Below are positions 16,964-25,499 of a stretch of 64,000 nucleotides of DNA, piece after piece; within the stretch, counting starts at the first letter, position 1, and each line of letters opens with the position of its first letter. This DNA comes from Candidatus Saccharimonadota bacterium (GTDB taxonomy: Bacteria > Patescibacteriota > Saccharimonadia > Saccharimonadales > Saccharimonadaceae), in contig JAFRKC010000005.1 of assembly GCA_017431955.1 (NCBI GenBank), positions 62,001 through 126,000 on the forward strand. The letters are read 5' to 3'. The notes below the pieces were generated by a model, which was not told the origin of the DNA, made no database searches, and saw nothing but the letters and a program-made list of their open reading frames with translations. The position numbers and the translations under genes are program-made.

Positions 16964-17368
16964 TTAACGCTTGGAGAACTGTTCTTTCTTGCGAGCAGAA
17001 CGTAGACCGTATTTCTTGCGCTCTTTTTCGCGTGGATCGCGCTTGACGAAGCCAGCTTTCTTCAATACTGGGCGAAGATCTGGGAATTCGACGGTAAGAG
17101 CTTTGGAAATAGCTAGTTTAATGGCGTCGACTTGACCAGCTAGACCACCACCAGAAACTTTGATGGTGATGTTGAACTCTTTTTGTTTTTGAGTTAGTGC
17201 TAGTGGGTCAGTGATTTCGGCTAAGTATGATTTGTTGCCAGATAGATATTCTAGAGCTGGTTTGTCATTAATAGTGATTTCGCCTTTGCCTTTGTAAAGG
17301 CGAGCGCGTGCGGTTGCAGCTTTGCGGCGACCGAGCCCGTAAGCGTATTCTGTCTTTGTAGCTGTCAT
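16964..17368 (-). CDS. rpsI: 30S ribosomal protein S9
   Basis: 134 residues, universal S9. YGLGRRKAATARARLYKGKG at the start, the L-VSGGGLAGQVDAIKLAISKAL core, and the strictly conserved basic tail RDPREKERKKYGLRSARKKEQFSKR that reaches the tRNA in the P site. Last gene of the rplM-rpsI pair (overlaps the rplM stop by one base) and followed by a terminator. Confidence 0.98.
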   Translation of the reverse strand: MTATKTEYAYGLGRRKAATARARLYKGKGEITINDKPALEYLSGNKSYLAEITDPLALTQKQKEFNITIKVSGGGLAGQVDAIKLAISKALTVEFPDLRPVLKKAGFVKRDPREKERKKYGLRSARKKEQFSKR

Positions 17369-17793
17369 TATTTAATCTCCTTTGGAGTTTGAGCAGTGTG
17401 ATCGTGTTCGGCTCCGTTAAAAATACGTAGTCTGGAAAGACGATCGGCTGCCAATTTATTCTTTGGAAGCATGCCTTTGACAGCTTCTTTGATGGCATAG
17501 GCTGGATCTTTCTCGATAACTTCTTCGAGTCTTAGTTCTTTGATTCCGCCTGGGAAGCCACTGTGGCGATAGTATTTTTTGTCGGTCATTTTGTCGCCAG
17601 TAACAACGAGGTTTTTGGCGTTGATGACTACAACGTAGTCGCCATTGTCGATATGTGGGGTGAAGGTAACTTTTGATTTACCCATGAGTTTGTCGGCAAT
17701 AACTACAGCGAGTTTGCCAAGAGGCATGGTAGAAGCATCAATAAGATACCATTCACGTTTGATTTCTGAGGATTTTTGGCTATAAGTTTTCAT
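17368..17793 (-). CDS. rplM: 50S ribosomal protein L13
   Basis: 141 residues with REWYLIDASTMPLGKLAV, the GDYVVVINAKNLVVTGDKMTDKKYYRHSG core and AVKGMLPKNKL. It binds 23S rRNA domain II early in assembly. It overlaps rplQ and rpsI by one base each, so the cluster is translationally coupled. Confidence 0.98.
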   Translation of the reverse strand: MKTYSQKSSEIKREWYLIDASTMPLGKLAVVIADKLMGKSKVTFTPHIDNGDYVVVINAKNLVVTGDKMTDKKYYRHSGFPGGIKELRLEEVIEKDPAYAIKEAVKGMLPKNKLAADRLSRLRIFNGAEHDHTAQTPKEIK

Positions 17794-18176
17794 TATTTAG
17801 CCTCCTTAGCGTCTAGTTTGATTTCGTCGACAAAGGAGATGGTTGCCATTTCGGCGTGATCGCCTTTGCGGAAACCAGCAGATTTAATGCTGAGGTAGCC
17901 AGAATTGCGTTTGATTTGTGGCGCAATAACGTCTACGAGCAGATCTGCAGTTTCGATGTCGTCGAGACGAGCGATGATGAGGCGGCGGCTAGCTAGATCA
18001 CCTTTTTTAGCAAGTGTGATCAACTTTTCAGTACCACGGCGCATTTCTTTTGCTCGTGCGACGGTTGTGGTGATAGATTGTTGTTTGATCAAGGAGCACG
18101 TTAGCCCACGAAGTAGTGCTCGTCTTTGATCGGTTTCGCGGCCAAATTTGCGGCCTTTATATCCGTGACGATGCAT
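17793..18176 (-). CDS. rplQ: 50S ribosomal protein L17
   Basis: 127 residues. MHRHGYKGRKFGRETDQRRALLRGL is the typical start, and the RAKEMRRGTEKLITLAKKGD and GFRKGDHAEMATISFVD segments are conserved. It follows rpoA with a 1-base gap, the usual alpha-operon arrangement. Confidence 0.97.
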   Translation of the reverse strand: MHRHGYKGRKFGRETDQRRALLRGLTCSLIKQQSITTTVARAKEMRRGTEKLITLAKKGDLASRRLIIARLDDIETADLLVDVIAPQIKRNSGYLSIKSAGFRKGDHAEMATISFVDEIKLDAKEAK

Positions 18177-18177
18177 T

Positions 18178-19128
18178 TTAAATATTTAACTCCGTTAATT
18201 TTTCTTTAACTTCGTCTAATGCTTTGCTACCAAAACCTTTAAGTTCTTTTAGGTCTGATTCGGAAAGCATGACGAGATCGCGAACAGTCTTGATATCGTT
18301 GTTGACTAAAGCGTTTGCGGTGCGAGCGGACAAACCGAGCTCTTCGATTGGGAGAAGAAGACCAGAATCTTCTTCGTTGTCGGTAGTACCAGGTGCTGGT
18401 GCGCTTTCGACGGTAGTAGAACCGGCAAGAGCGGTATATTGGTTAACCAAGATTGCAGCAGCTTCCTCAAAGGCTTCCTTTGGCGTGATAGTGCCATCGG
18501 TGTCGATAGTGAGGGTGAGCTGTTGAAGATTGGTATCTTGGCCAACACGGGTATTTTCTACTTTGTAACGAACTCTGAGGACTGGAGTAAAGACGGCGTC
18601 GAGGGCGATCATATCGCTGTGGACACGTTCTTCGCCAGATTTTTCAATGGTAAGGTAGCCACGGCCAGTTTCAACGATGAAGTGCATTTTGAGAACGTAT
18701 TTTGGATCATCGATGTGGCAGATGACTTGATTTGGATTGCTGATTTCAACTTCGGATGGAAGTTTGATATCACCAGCAACAACGCGTTTGTCACCATCTT
18801 TTTCGCTTTGGTTACTACCTTTGATTTCTAGGCTGAGTTCAACTGGAGCATCAGTGTGGCATTTAAAGCGGACGTTTTTGAGGTTGAGCATGATATCTAC
18901 GACGTCTTCACGAATACCTGGAATAGTGGTGAATTCGTGGGTGGTGCCCTCAATGCTAAAGGCAGTGATGGCGGCGCCTTTGACGCTAGATAAAAGTACG
19001 CGGCGAAGAGAATTTCCTAGAGTGTTGCCATAGCCATAGTAAAGTGGTTTGACAATAAATTCTGCGCTGGTTTCGCTTAGTTCTTTGACTTCTGCTAATT
19101 TTGCTTCGTGAATAGTCTTTGTTGTCAT
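18178..19128 (-). CDS. rpoA: RNA polymerase alpha subunit
   Basis: 316 residues. The N-terminal domain carries the dimerisation/assembly motif YGYGNTLGNSLRRVLLSSVKG. A linker with APAPGTTDNEED follows, then the C-terminal domain ELGLSARTANALVNNDIKTV and LKGFGSKALDEVKEKL, which binds UP elements and activators. An independent CTD-like protein is encoded at 32593. Lies between rpsD and rplQ as in most bacteria. Confidence 0.98.
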   Translation of the reverse strand: MTTKTIHEAKLAEVKELSETSAEFIVKPLYYGYGNTLGNSLRRVLLSSVKGAAITAFSIEGTTHEFTTIPGIREDVVDIMLNLKNVRFKCHTDAPVELSLEIKGSNQSEKDGDKRVVAGDIKLPSEVEISNPNQVICHIDDPKYVLKMHFIVETGRGYLTIEKSGEERVHSDMIALDAVFTPVLRVRYKVENTRVGQDTNLQQLTLTIDTDGTITPKEAFEEAAAILVNQYTALAGSTTVESAPAPGTTDNEEDSGLLLPIEELGLSARTANALVNNDIKTVRDLVMLSESDLKELKGFGSKALDEVKEKLTELNI

Positions 19129-19139
19129 AAATTCTCTCC

Positions 19140-19757
19140 TTAGCGTGAGTAATACTCAACGATTAATTGTTCGTTAATGCCCACCTCAGCTTCTTCGCGC
19201 TTTGGTAGTCCGGTAATTTCGATTTTCATTTTCTTGGCATCCGCCTTGAGCCAGCTAAGTGCGGCACCAGGGTTTGCGCTGATAATGTTATCGAGATTTT
19301 TGAAATATTCGCTCTTTTGTGATTTTGCACGGACTTCGAGGACGTCGCCTGGGTTGAGGCGAATTGAAGGGATGTCGATACGACGACCATTCAAGAGGAA
19401 GTGTCCATGAGAAACTAATTGACGAGCTTGACGACGAGTGGTAGCAAAGCCTGCTCTAAATACTGCGTTGTCGGCGCGGCGTTCCAAGAACTGAAGGAGG
19501 TTTTCACCAGCTAGACCTTCGGCTCTGGTAGCTTCTTTCATTAATTTTGCAAATTGTTTTTCGAGAACACCGTAAAGACGGCGAACTTTTTGTTTCTCGC
19601 GAAGCTGAGTGAGGTACAAGCTTCCTCCGCGGACACGCATGTCGGAATGTTGACCAGGAATACCGGTCTTTTTAGCCATAACTTTGTGTGCTTTTGGAGC
19701 AAGAGCGTAACCTTCACGTCGGCTTTGTTTTACGATAGGTGATTTATCACGTGCCAT
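19140..19757 (-). CDS. rpsD: 30S ribosomal protein S4 (zinc-free form)
   Basis: 205 residues. The S4 RNA-binding domain is clear (RRADNAVFRAGFATTRRQAR, QLVSHGHFLLNGRRIDIPS). The N-terminal CxxC..C-type zinc knuckle of many S4 proteins is absent: the start reads MARDKSPIVKQSRREGYAL. The C-terminus is YYSR. It initiates 16S 5'-domain assembly. Overlaps the rpsK stop by one base. Confidence 0.97.
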   Translation of the reverse strand: MARDKSPIVKQSRREGYALAPKAHKVMAKKTGIPGQHSDMRVRGGSLYLTQLREKQKVRRLYGVLEKQFAKLMKEATRAEGLAGENLLQFLERRADNAVFRAGFATTRRQARQLVSHGHFLLNGRRIDIPSIRLNPGDVLEVRAKSQKSEYFKNLDNIISANPGAALSWLKADAKKMKIEITGLPKREEAEVGINEQLIVEYYSR

Positions 19758-20188
19758 TACGGTTTCCTTTCTCCTTTAGGTCGTACACCACCGTGTGCGA
19801 TTTTGGTTAAATCTGTGATGCTGTCGATTTTGATACCAGCGCTTGAAACGGCGCGGATGGCGCTGTCTCTACCAAGGCCGATACCTTTAACATAAACATC
19901 TACGGAGTTTAGGCCATGGTTTTTCTTGGCGGTTTCGTAGGCTTTTTCGGCGGCGATTTGGGCTGCGTAAGCAGTGCCTTTTTTGCTACCGCGGAAGCCG
20001 TTAGCACCAGCGGATGATGCTGCGAGAACTTCGCCTTTTTTGTCGGACACGCTGATAATAGTGTTGTTAAAGGTGGCTTGAATGTGAACTTGTCCGGAAG
20101 TCACAACGCGTTTACTCTTTTTACCTTTTGCTTTAGTAGCTTTAGCTTCAACTACTGGAGCTTCTGTGGTTTTTACTTCTTCTGTCAT
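19757..20188 (-). CDS. rpsK: 30S ribosomal protein S11
   Basis: 143 residues. An N-terminal extension of about 30 residues rich in Glu/Lys/Ala (MTEEVKTTEAPVVEAKATKA) precedes the core GQVHIQATFNNTIISVSDKKGEV. The tail is GGVRPKGERKP where most bacteria have NGCRPPKRRRV. Platform protein of the 30S subunit, alpha operon. Confidence 0.97.
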   Translation of the reverse strand: MTEEVKTTEAPVVEAKATKAKGKKSKRVVTSGQVHIQATFNNTIISVSDKKGEVLAASSAGANGFRGSKKGTAYAAQIAAEKAYETAKKNHGLNSVDVYVKGIGLGRDSAIRAVSSAGIKIDSITDLTKIAHGGVRPKGERKP

Positions 20189-20205
20189 AATCTTTCTCCT
20201 AGCTC

Positions 20206-20592
20206 CTAAGTCTTACTTGCTGCTTTAGGCTGTGCGCCACCAACTGCAATAGCTTTGCCTTTACGAGTACGCGCGTTCGTACGAGTGCGTTGGCCATTGA
20301 CTGGTAGACCAGCTTTATGACGAATTCCTTTGTAGGAATTGATGTCTTTAATACGTTTGATATTATTGGTCACGAGGCGCTTAAGATCACCTTCAACGGA
20401 ATATTTTTTGGAAATAATGTCGTTGATTTTTTGTTCTTCAGCCTCGGTGAGATCTTTCACCCGAGTGGTAGGCTCAATTTTGGCCTCCGCAAGGATGGCT
20501 TTTGATGTGGTACGTCCAATACCGTAGACGTAAGTGAGGGCAATCCACACTTGCTTTTCTGACGGAATTACGACGCTAGCAATTCTTGCCAT
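20206..20592 (-). CDS. rpsM: 30S ribosomal protein S13
   Basis: 128 residues: [29 protein letters not shown], and the C-terminal [20 protein letters not shown] signature that contacts tRNA. Two bases separate it from the rpmJ stop upstream. Confidence 0.98.
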   Translation of the reverse strand: MARIASVVIPSEKQVWIALTYVYGIGRTTSKAILAEAKIEPTTRVKDLTEAEEQKINDIISKKYSVEGDLKRLVTNNIKRIKDINSYKGIRHKAGLPVNGQRTRTNARTRKGKAIAVGGAQPKAASKT

Positions 20593-20594
20593 GC

Positions 20595-20711
20595 TTAACC
20601 CTGCCTTTGCTTATTTTTAGGTTTTTTCTTGTTGATGACACGGAGTACACCTTTGCGGCGGACGATAATGTCATCTGGGGAGATTTTTTTAACACTGGCG
20701 CGTACCTTCAT
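20595..20711 (-). CDS. rpmJ: 50S ribosomal protein L36 (zinc-free form)
   Basis: 38 residues: [20 protein letters not shown] then [18 protein letters not shown]. The fold and the KQRQG end are typical, but all three Cys and the His of the usual zinc ribbon are replaced (KKICRNCK-type becomes [11 protein letters not shown] becomes INK). This is the C-minus type of L36. Too short for a default gene caller threshold, but its position between infA and rpsM is canonical. Confidence 0.95.
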   Translation of the reverse strand: MKVRASVKKISPDDIIVRRKGVLRVINKKKPKNKQRQG

Positions 20712-20774
20712 AGTGTCAAAACATCCTTTCCTTTTAGCGCTGTAACCCAACAATATCCGTTTGTAATCATAAAC

Positions 20775-20800
20775 GAAAAATTGTTGTAAAAATTACAACA
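20775..20800 (-). terminator. terminator between infA and rpmJ
   Basis: Minus-strand stem TGTTGTAA / TTACAACA (20782-20800 on +), followed by ATTTTT. It suggests partial uncoupling of infA from the alpha operon. Confidence 0.65.
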
Positions 20801-20807
20801 TTTGATA

Positions 20808-21032
20808 TTAATCTTTGAGGCGGAAGCTGATTCTACCCTTTGTAAGATCGTAAGGGGTTAACTCAACTTCAACCTTGTCACCAGGCACTAGACGGATAAA
20901 GTTTTTACGCATTTTTCCGCTCATGTGCGCAATGACAATATGGCCATTCTCGAGTTCAACCCGAAACTGGGTATTAGGCAACGCCTCAACGACCTTGCCG
21001 GTGAGTTTAATCACTTCCTTTTGACTAGCCAT
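20808..21032 (-). CDS. infA: translation initiation factor IF-1
   Basis: 74 residues, an OB-fold protein that blocks the A site during initiation. [40 protein letters not shown] and KGRISFR are family-typical. In most bacteria secY-adk-map-infA are contiguous; here a sortase stands in place of adk-map. It has its own promoter (TTGAAA-16-TACAAT at 21046-21073). Confidence 0.97.
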   Translation of the reverse strand: MASQKEVIKLTGKVVEALPNTQFRVELENGHIVIAHMSGKMRKNFIRLVPGDKVEVELTPYDLTKGRISFRLKD

Positions 21033-21045
21033 AAATTACTCCCTT

Positions 21046-21073
21046 ATTGTAGCACAAAAAAATATTTTTTCAA
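21046..21073 (-). promoter_or_regulatory. infA promoter
   Basis: Minus strand: TTGAAA (21068-21073), 16 bases, TACAAT (21046-21051), 13 bases before the start codon. Confidence 0.6.
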
Positions 21074-21098
21074 GGGGTAAAATGAATTTTGTATTAGA

Positions 21099-21851
21099 TT
21101 ATTCTTCGACGGCTTCTGAATCGTTGGTATTATTCAAATCTGGCTCTTCCATAGGGCTTTCGACGAGTACGGCACGGAGGAATTGACGAGAAAGATAGGT
21201 GCCTTGAGCTGGAGCCCATTGGCCAGTACAGGTGATAAGAGTGACTGATTCCCTGCCTGGTTCTGGACTGGTGAGTGCTGTAGCCATATAAGCATCGGCT
21301 TCAGAGAGTGAAATGGTCTTATTTTCGATGGTTTCGTATTCAAAAACTACTCCATCACCGCGTTCGATAACGATTCTACTGCCGATTGGAATATCTAGAA
21401 GATATTTAAAGACGCCAATGACGTTTGGACCACCATTGTGACCATCTATTACCATTGTGCCACCCTCGCCTGGTTTACCGGAGTTGACATACCAGCCCAC
21501 ATCAAAGATGTTTCTTGGGGTGTCTAGGGCGCCAGTGTTGGTTAGGCCCATTGGTAAAACTCTGGATTTGTTTACACCGATACTTGGCACGGTGAGGTAT
21601 CTTGGACGATCTGGGGCGACGGTGTATTCGGCGATTTCCTGTTCGGTAGGAACGGTCTCGTCTACTTCTGGCTCTGCGTCAGCGCTTTCATTGATGGCGG
21701 CGACACGATCACTACCTTCTTTTTCGGAATAGTAAGATTTTTCCCAGAGCCAAACTTTAGTGAAGAAGCCAACGGCTATGGCTAGAATTGTTAGCCAAAT
21801 AATTCTAGATATTGGTAGTTTTCTTTTCAATTTAAACTCACACTTCGTCAT
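21099..21851 (-). CDS. sortase, class F/E-like
   Basis: 250 residues from ATG 21851 (an ATG at 21866 is also in frame). Both overlap the end of secY, so translation is probably coupled. There is one N-terminal membrane helix (IIWLTILAIAVGFFTKVWLW), an acidic linker, then the sortase barrel: YLTVPSIGVNKSRVLPMGLT, catalytic His in MVIDGHNGG, catalytic Cys in VTLITCTG, and Arg in YLSRQFLRAVL. The GHNGGPNVIGVFKYL segment resembles class F enzymes of Actinobacteria. This is the second sortase in the window. Its location inside the secY-infA interval links protein export and surface anchoring. Confidence 0.9.
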   Translation of the reverse strand: MTKCEFKLKRKLPISRIIWLTILAIAVGFFTKVWLWEKSYYSEKEGSDRVAAINESADAEPEVDETVPTEQEIAEYTVAPDRPRYLTVPSIGVNKSRVLPMGLTNTGALDTPRNIFDVGWYVNSGKPGEGGTMVIDGHNGGPNVIGVFKYLLDIPIGSRIVIERGDGVVFEYETIENKTISLSEADAYMATALTSPEPGRESVTLITCTGQWAPAQGTYLSRQFLRAVLVESPMEEPDLNNTNDSEAVEE

Positions 21852-23289
21852 TGTTAAAATCGTCATAAGTTACCATTAACGCGCGGGAATCTAGCGAGCG
21901 GAGGTTCTCTAAGGCGACTGTAACAACGATAAGCAGACCTGTACCGGAGATAGACAAGCCAATTGGATAGCCCATGATTAAAATAAAGATGTAATCCGTG
22001 ATGAACGGAAGCATAGCAATAATACCTAGAGCAAAGGCGCCGAAAAAGTTGAGGCGAGTGATGATTTTACCGAGGTATTCTGCGGTTTTGATGCCTGGTC
22101 TGACACCTTCGATAAAACCACCTTGTTTTTGAAGGTTGTCGGCGATTTCTTTAGTGTTAAAGATGATAGACGTGTAGAAATAAGTAAATACGATAACTAG
22201 CAAGAAGTAGCAAAGTGGGTAAATGAACCATTGAAAAGTGAGACCTTCTGGATAGAGCGAGGAGAAGTTGTTTGCGCTAGGGGCAGTGAAGGTGGAGACT
22301 AAGGCTGCACCAAAGGAGTTATCTGGATTGATGGTTTGAATAACTTGGCCAATAAGTGCTGGAACAGAAAGGAAGGCAGTAGCAAAGATGACTGGGATGA
22401 CGCCGGCGGCGATAAGCTTGATTGGTAAGATGGATTTAATGCCGCCATAGCTGCTGTTGCCGTGGACTCTTTTAGCGTAATTGATAGTGACGATTCTTTG
22501 GGCCTCGTTGATTTTGACTAGGAAGTAAATTACTACAAGTAGGGCTATGGTGAAGCCAATTAGAATCCAGAATACAACTGGGTTGACCGGCAAATTGAAC
22601 CAACCAAACATGGAGAGCTCGCCATTAGAAGTATCGAAGAGTGAATTGCCTAGGCTGGCAATAGTTGCAGGGAGTTGGGAAATGATGGAGGCAAAGATAA
22701 CCATTGAGATACCGTTGCCAATTCCCTGTTCGGTGATGAGTTCGCCAAGCCACATTAAAATGATAGATCCGGCGACCATAGCAGTAATAGCAAGAATCCA
22801 TTCAGATATGGTTGGATCGGTGGCGATCGTGGTGTTGGCTGCGATCACAGACTGGTAAAGAATGTAAATATAAGCGATGGACTGGATGATAGCTAGAGGA
22901 ACAGCAAGGACGCGGGTCCATTGGTTGATTCTGCGGCGGCCAGTTTCGCCATCTTGAGAGATTTCTTCGAGTTTAGGGACGGCTTTAGTGAGAAGCTGGA
23001 TAACGATGGATGCGGTGATGTATGGGGAAAGACCAACGAGAATAATCGAGAATGAGGTGAGGCCACCACCAGAGATGAGGTTGAGGAAGCTGCCGAAGTC
23101 TGATTTATCAATGAGGTTTTTGACGGCTTCTCTGAAAGTGGTTGGTTCTCCTAGAGGAACTGGAATATGAGCTAAGATCCTGTAGGCTAAAAGAATACCC
23201 AAAATAATGAGAATACGTTTTAGCATGTCTTTGTTTTTGAATGATTTGAAGATGGTCTTGAAATGCATAATGGACTCTCTGTAATTCAC
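21838..23289 (-). CDS. secY: preprotein translocase subunit SecY
   Basis: 483 residues, ten membrane helices. Plug and pore regions are recognisable: ILAHIPVPLG, the GGGLTSFSIILVGLSPYITASI stretch in part, YAKRVHGNSSYGG in cytoplasmic loop C4 and GYPIGLSISGTGLLIVV near the end. It forms the export channel for the secreted proteins in this window. It is separated from rplO by a terminator and its own promoter, unlike the usual continuous spc operon. Confidence 0.98.
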   Translation of the reverse strand: MNYRESIMHFKTIFKSFKNKDMLKRILIILGILLAYRILAHIPVPLGEPTTFREAVKNLIDKSDFGSFLNLISGGGLTSFSIILVGLSPYITASIVIQLLTKAVPKLEEISQDGETGRRRINQWTRVLAVPLAIIQSIAYIYILYQSVIAANTTIATDPTISEWILAITAMVAGSIILMWLGELITEQGIGNGISMVIFASIISQLPATIASLGNSLFDTSNGELSMFGWFNLPVNPVVFWILIGFTIALLVVIYFLVKINEAQRIVTINYAKRVHGNSSYGGIKSILPIKLIAAGVIPVIFATAFLSVPALIGQVIQTINPDNSFGAALVSTFTAPSANNFSSLYPEGLTFQWFIYPLCYFLLVIVFTYFYTSIIFNTKEIADNLQKQGGFIEGVRPGIKTAEYLGKIITRLNFFGAFALGIIAMLPFITDYIFILIMGYPIGLSISGTGLLIVVTVALENLRSLDSRALMVTYDDFNNDEV

Positions 23290-23309
23290 CTATTTAATTA
23301 ACTCTTTCT

Positions 23310-23339
23310 ATAATAGCATATAAGCGAATAAAATGCCAA
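23310..23339 (-). promoter_or_regulatory. secY promoter
   Basis: Minus strand: TTGGCA (23334-23339), 18 bases, TATTAT (23310-23315), about 20 bases before the secY start. Confidence 0.55.
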
Positions 23340-23350
23340 AGAAATTTGAC

Positions 23351-23379
23351 TTGACTTTTTTGATAAAGTGTGCTATAAT
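23351..23379 (+). promoter_or_regulatory. consensus promoter pointing antisense to rplO
   Basis: TTGACT (23351-23356), 17 bases, TATAAT (23374-23379), spacer ending AAAGTGTGC. No + strand gene follows. About 30 bases downstream lies the GCCCC-TTTC-GGGGC hairpin. Confidence 0.6.
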
Positions 23380-23402
23380 AGAGACATAAGCTATTATTTA
23401 AC

Positions 23403-23429
23403 AAAAAAGCCCCTTTCGGGGCAATTTTG
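23403..23429. terminator. terminator after rplO
   Basis: Stem GCCCC (23409-23413) / GGGGC (23418-23422) with loop TTTC. On the minus strand it is followed by six T and ends the rplO operon before secY. In the plus direction only a weak T run (AATTTTG) follows. Confidence 0.8.
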
Positions 23430-23440
23430 TTCTCTATGGG

Positions 23441-23905
23441 TTATTTCTCTGATTTCTTTTCGCGTTTTAAGATGGTGACTTTTTTGAAGGAGCCACCAGC
23501 TTTTTTGATAGCTGCGATAGCAGTTTTGGATGCGAATTGAGTCTCGAGATTAATCTTGGCGGTTAGTTCACCGCGAGTAATAACTTTTACCTTAGAGAAA
23601 GGACTCTTGATGAGGCTTTTCTCAGCGAGGACAAAGTTATCAACATTGCCAGAAAGACCGTTTAGATTATCAGTATAGATAACTTCGGCTTTTTCGTGGA
23701 TAGATTTAAAACCTTTGAGTTTTGGTACGGCCTGCATGATGGCGCGTTGGCCACCCATGAATCCGGCTGGCATCTTGCGGTGACCAGTACGGGATTTTTG
23801 ACCTTTGGTACCACGTCCAGCAGTTTTGCCTTGGCCGGCGGAGATACCACGACCCTTGCGAGATGGACGAGTGTTTTTATTAACGCTTAAATCATTGTAC
23901 TTCAT
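23441..23905 (-). CDS. rplO: 50S ribosomal protein L15
   Basis: 154 residues. Gly/Arg-rich N-terminus (RPSRKGRGISAGQGKTAGRG, GQKSRTG) that reaches into 23S rRNA, then the globular half. It directly follows rpsE with a 1-base overlap. rpmD (L30), which normally lies between rpsE and rplO, is absent. Confidence 0.97.
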   Translation of the reverse strand: MKYNDLSVNKNTRPSRKGRGISAGQGKTAGRGTKGQKSRTGHRKMPAGFMGGQRAIMQAVPKLKGFKSIHEKAEVIYTDNLNGLSGNVDNFVLAEKSLIKSPFSKVKVITRGELTAKINLETQFASKTAIAAIKKAGGSFKKVTILKREKKSEK

Positions 23906-24573
23906 TATTTGGTCTCCTTTTTAGCCTTAGGAGCGGCTTTTTCTTCGGCTTTTTCGGCTTTCTTGGCTGGAGTGGTGTTCCAATCTTTGCGTGGAACTTG
24001 TTGTCTTAAGCCTTCGATAACAGCGTAAGCGATGTTGATCTTGTTGGTGCTACCAAGGGACTTAGAAATGAGGTTTTTGATACCAGTAAGGCCGATGATA
24101 GAACGAACAACGCCGCCAGCGATAATACCAGTACCAGGAGCAGCAGGTTTCATGAGAACATCTGCGCCAGTGGCTTTGGTTTCGACTTCGTGGCAGATAG
24201 TCTCACCGTCCATGTTGAAGGTGATGAGATTTTTCTTAGCACGAGTGGTGGCTTTTTGAACGGCTGAGGTAACGTCGTTACCTTTTGCAACGCCAACACC
24301 AACTTTGTTCTTGTGGTTGCCAATAGCAACAAGAGCTTTGAAACGCATGCGGCGACCACCTGCAACAGTACGAGAAACACGATCAATGTTGATGGTGACT
24401 TCATCGAACTCTTTTGGAGTGAGGTCGGCTTTGTTGCGATCGCGGCGGTTGTTGCGGCGATTCATACGGCGTCCACCGATGTCTTTTTGCTCACGAGTAG
24501 CAGCGACTTCGTCGGTCATTTTAAGGGTGCCGGATTTGTTGATAACTTTTGGTTGTTTTTCTGCTTCTGTCAT
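23905..24573 (-). CDS. rpsE: 30S ribosomal protein S5
   Basis: 222 residues from ATG 24573, placed 1 base after the rplR stop; an upstream in-frame start at 24606 would overlap rplR. It has an N-terminal extension of about 60 residues, then the S5 domain (INIDRVSRTVAGGRRMRFKA, GKGNDVTSAVQKA-like helix, KPAAPGTGIIAGGVVRSI). The tail is Lys/Ala/Glu-rich (AEKAEEKAAPKAKKETK). It helps decoding fidelity. Confidence 0.96.
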   Translation of the reverse strand: MTEAEKQPKVINKSGTLKMTDEVAATREQKDIGGRRMNRRNNRRDRNKADLTPKEFDEVTINIDRVSRTVAGGRRMRFKALVAIGNHKNKVGVGVAKGNDVTSAVQKATTRAKKNLITFNMDGETICHEVETKATGADVLMKPAAPGTGIIAGGVVRSIIGLTGIKNLISKSLGSTNKINIAYAVIEGLRQQVPRKDWNTTPAKKAEKAEEKAAPKAKKETK

Positions 24574-24574
24574 G

Positions 24575-24904
24575 TTAGAACTCCAGTCCTTCTTTACGAG
24601 CGGCATCAGCTAAAGCAGACATGCGACCAGCATAAAGTTTGGAACCGCGGTCGAAAACAACTTTAGTGATTTTAGCTTTTTTAGCTTTTTCGCCAATTAG
24701 TTTACCAACGGCTGCAGCTTTTTCGGTTTTGGTGCCTTTGATTTTGGAACCAACAGTGGTTGCGTAAACTAAAGTAGCTTTTTTATCATCATCAATGATT
24801 TGTGCGGTGACATGAAGATTGCTGATGTTTACGGTTAGACGAGGGCGCTCAGCGGTGCCATGAATTTTGGCACGAGTGCGGTTAGCGCGATAAATACTTT
24901 TCAT
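24575..24904 (-). CDS. rplR: 50S ribosomal protein L18
   Basis: 109 residues; RLTVNISNLHVTAQIIDDDK and the C-terminal KVVFDRGSKLYAGRMSALAD, ARKEGLEF motif. Binds 5S rRNA with L5. One-base overlap with rplF upstream. Confidence 0.98.
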   Translation of the reverse strand: MKSIYRANRTRAKIHGTAERPRLTVNISNLHVTAQIIDDDKKATLVYATTVGSKIKGTKTEKAAAVGKLIGEKAKKAKITKVVFDRGSKLYAGRMSALADAARKEGLEF

Positions 24905-25440
24905 TATTTCTTACCTGCCTTTCCGGCTTTGCGGATGATGGTTTCATCTACGTATTTAATGCCTTTGCCTTTGTATGGCTCTGGTTTCTTGAGGCTACGG
25001 ATTTCAGCTGCAACTTGGCCGACTTTTTGTTTGTCGATGCCAGAAACAGTAATTTCCATTTTGTCGGTTTTTAGTTCGACGCCTTCTGGAGCGGTGTATT
25101 TAACAGGGTGAGAGAAGCCAAGGGCCATCTCGATTTGTTTGCCACTGCCGGATAGACGGAAACCAACACCGTTAACCTCGAGTTTCTTTTCGAAACCTTT
25201 AGTAACGCCAGTGACGGCGTTTTGAAGTAGGGCGCGTTGAAGACCGTGCCAAGCTTTGGACTTTGGCTCGTCGTCGCTGCGTTCTACGATAATTTGAGTA
25301 CCTTCTACCTTGGTAGAAGTGTTTTGTTGAACAGGAACCTCGAGCGTGCCTTTAGGGCCAGCAACAGTAATAACTGATTCACCGACCGTAATTGTCACGC
25401 CAGCAGGAATGTCCACTGGTAGTTTTCCGATACGACTCAT
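24904..25440 (-). CDS. rplF: 50S ribosomal protein L6
   Basis: 178 residues. MSRIGKLPVDIPAGVTITVG at the start, the duplicated alpha/beta domain, and the EPYKGKGIKYVDETIIRKAG signature at the end. It lies near the sarcin-ricin loop and factor-binding site. It has its own promoter (25470-25498) rather than being read through from rpsH. Confidence 0.98.
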   Translation of the reverse strand: MSRIGKLPVDIPAGVTITVGESVITVAGPKGTLEVPVQQNTSTKVEGTQIIVERSDDEPKSKAWHGLQRALLQNAVTGVTKGFEKKLEVNGVGFRLSGSGKQIEMALGFSHPVKYTAPEGVELKTDKMEITVSGIDKQKVGQVAAEIRSLKKPEPYKGKGIKYVDETIIRKAGKAGKK

Positions 25441-25469
25441 ATCTTTTCCTTATTGTTAATATCCGCCTC

Positions 25470-25498
25470 ATTATATCACAAGAGGTGGTTTTTTGCAA
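25470..25498 (-). promoter_or_regulatory. promoter of rplF-rplR-rpsE-rplO
   Basis: Minus strand: TTGCAA (25493-25498), 17 bases, TATAAT (25470-25475). The -35 lies in the T-rich tail of the preceding terminator, so the two elements are fused. Confidence 0.75.
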
Positions 25499-25499
25499 G

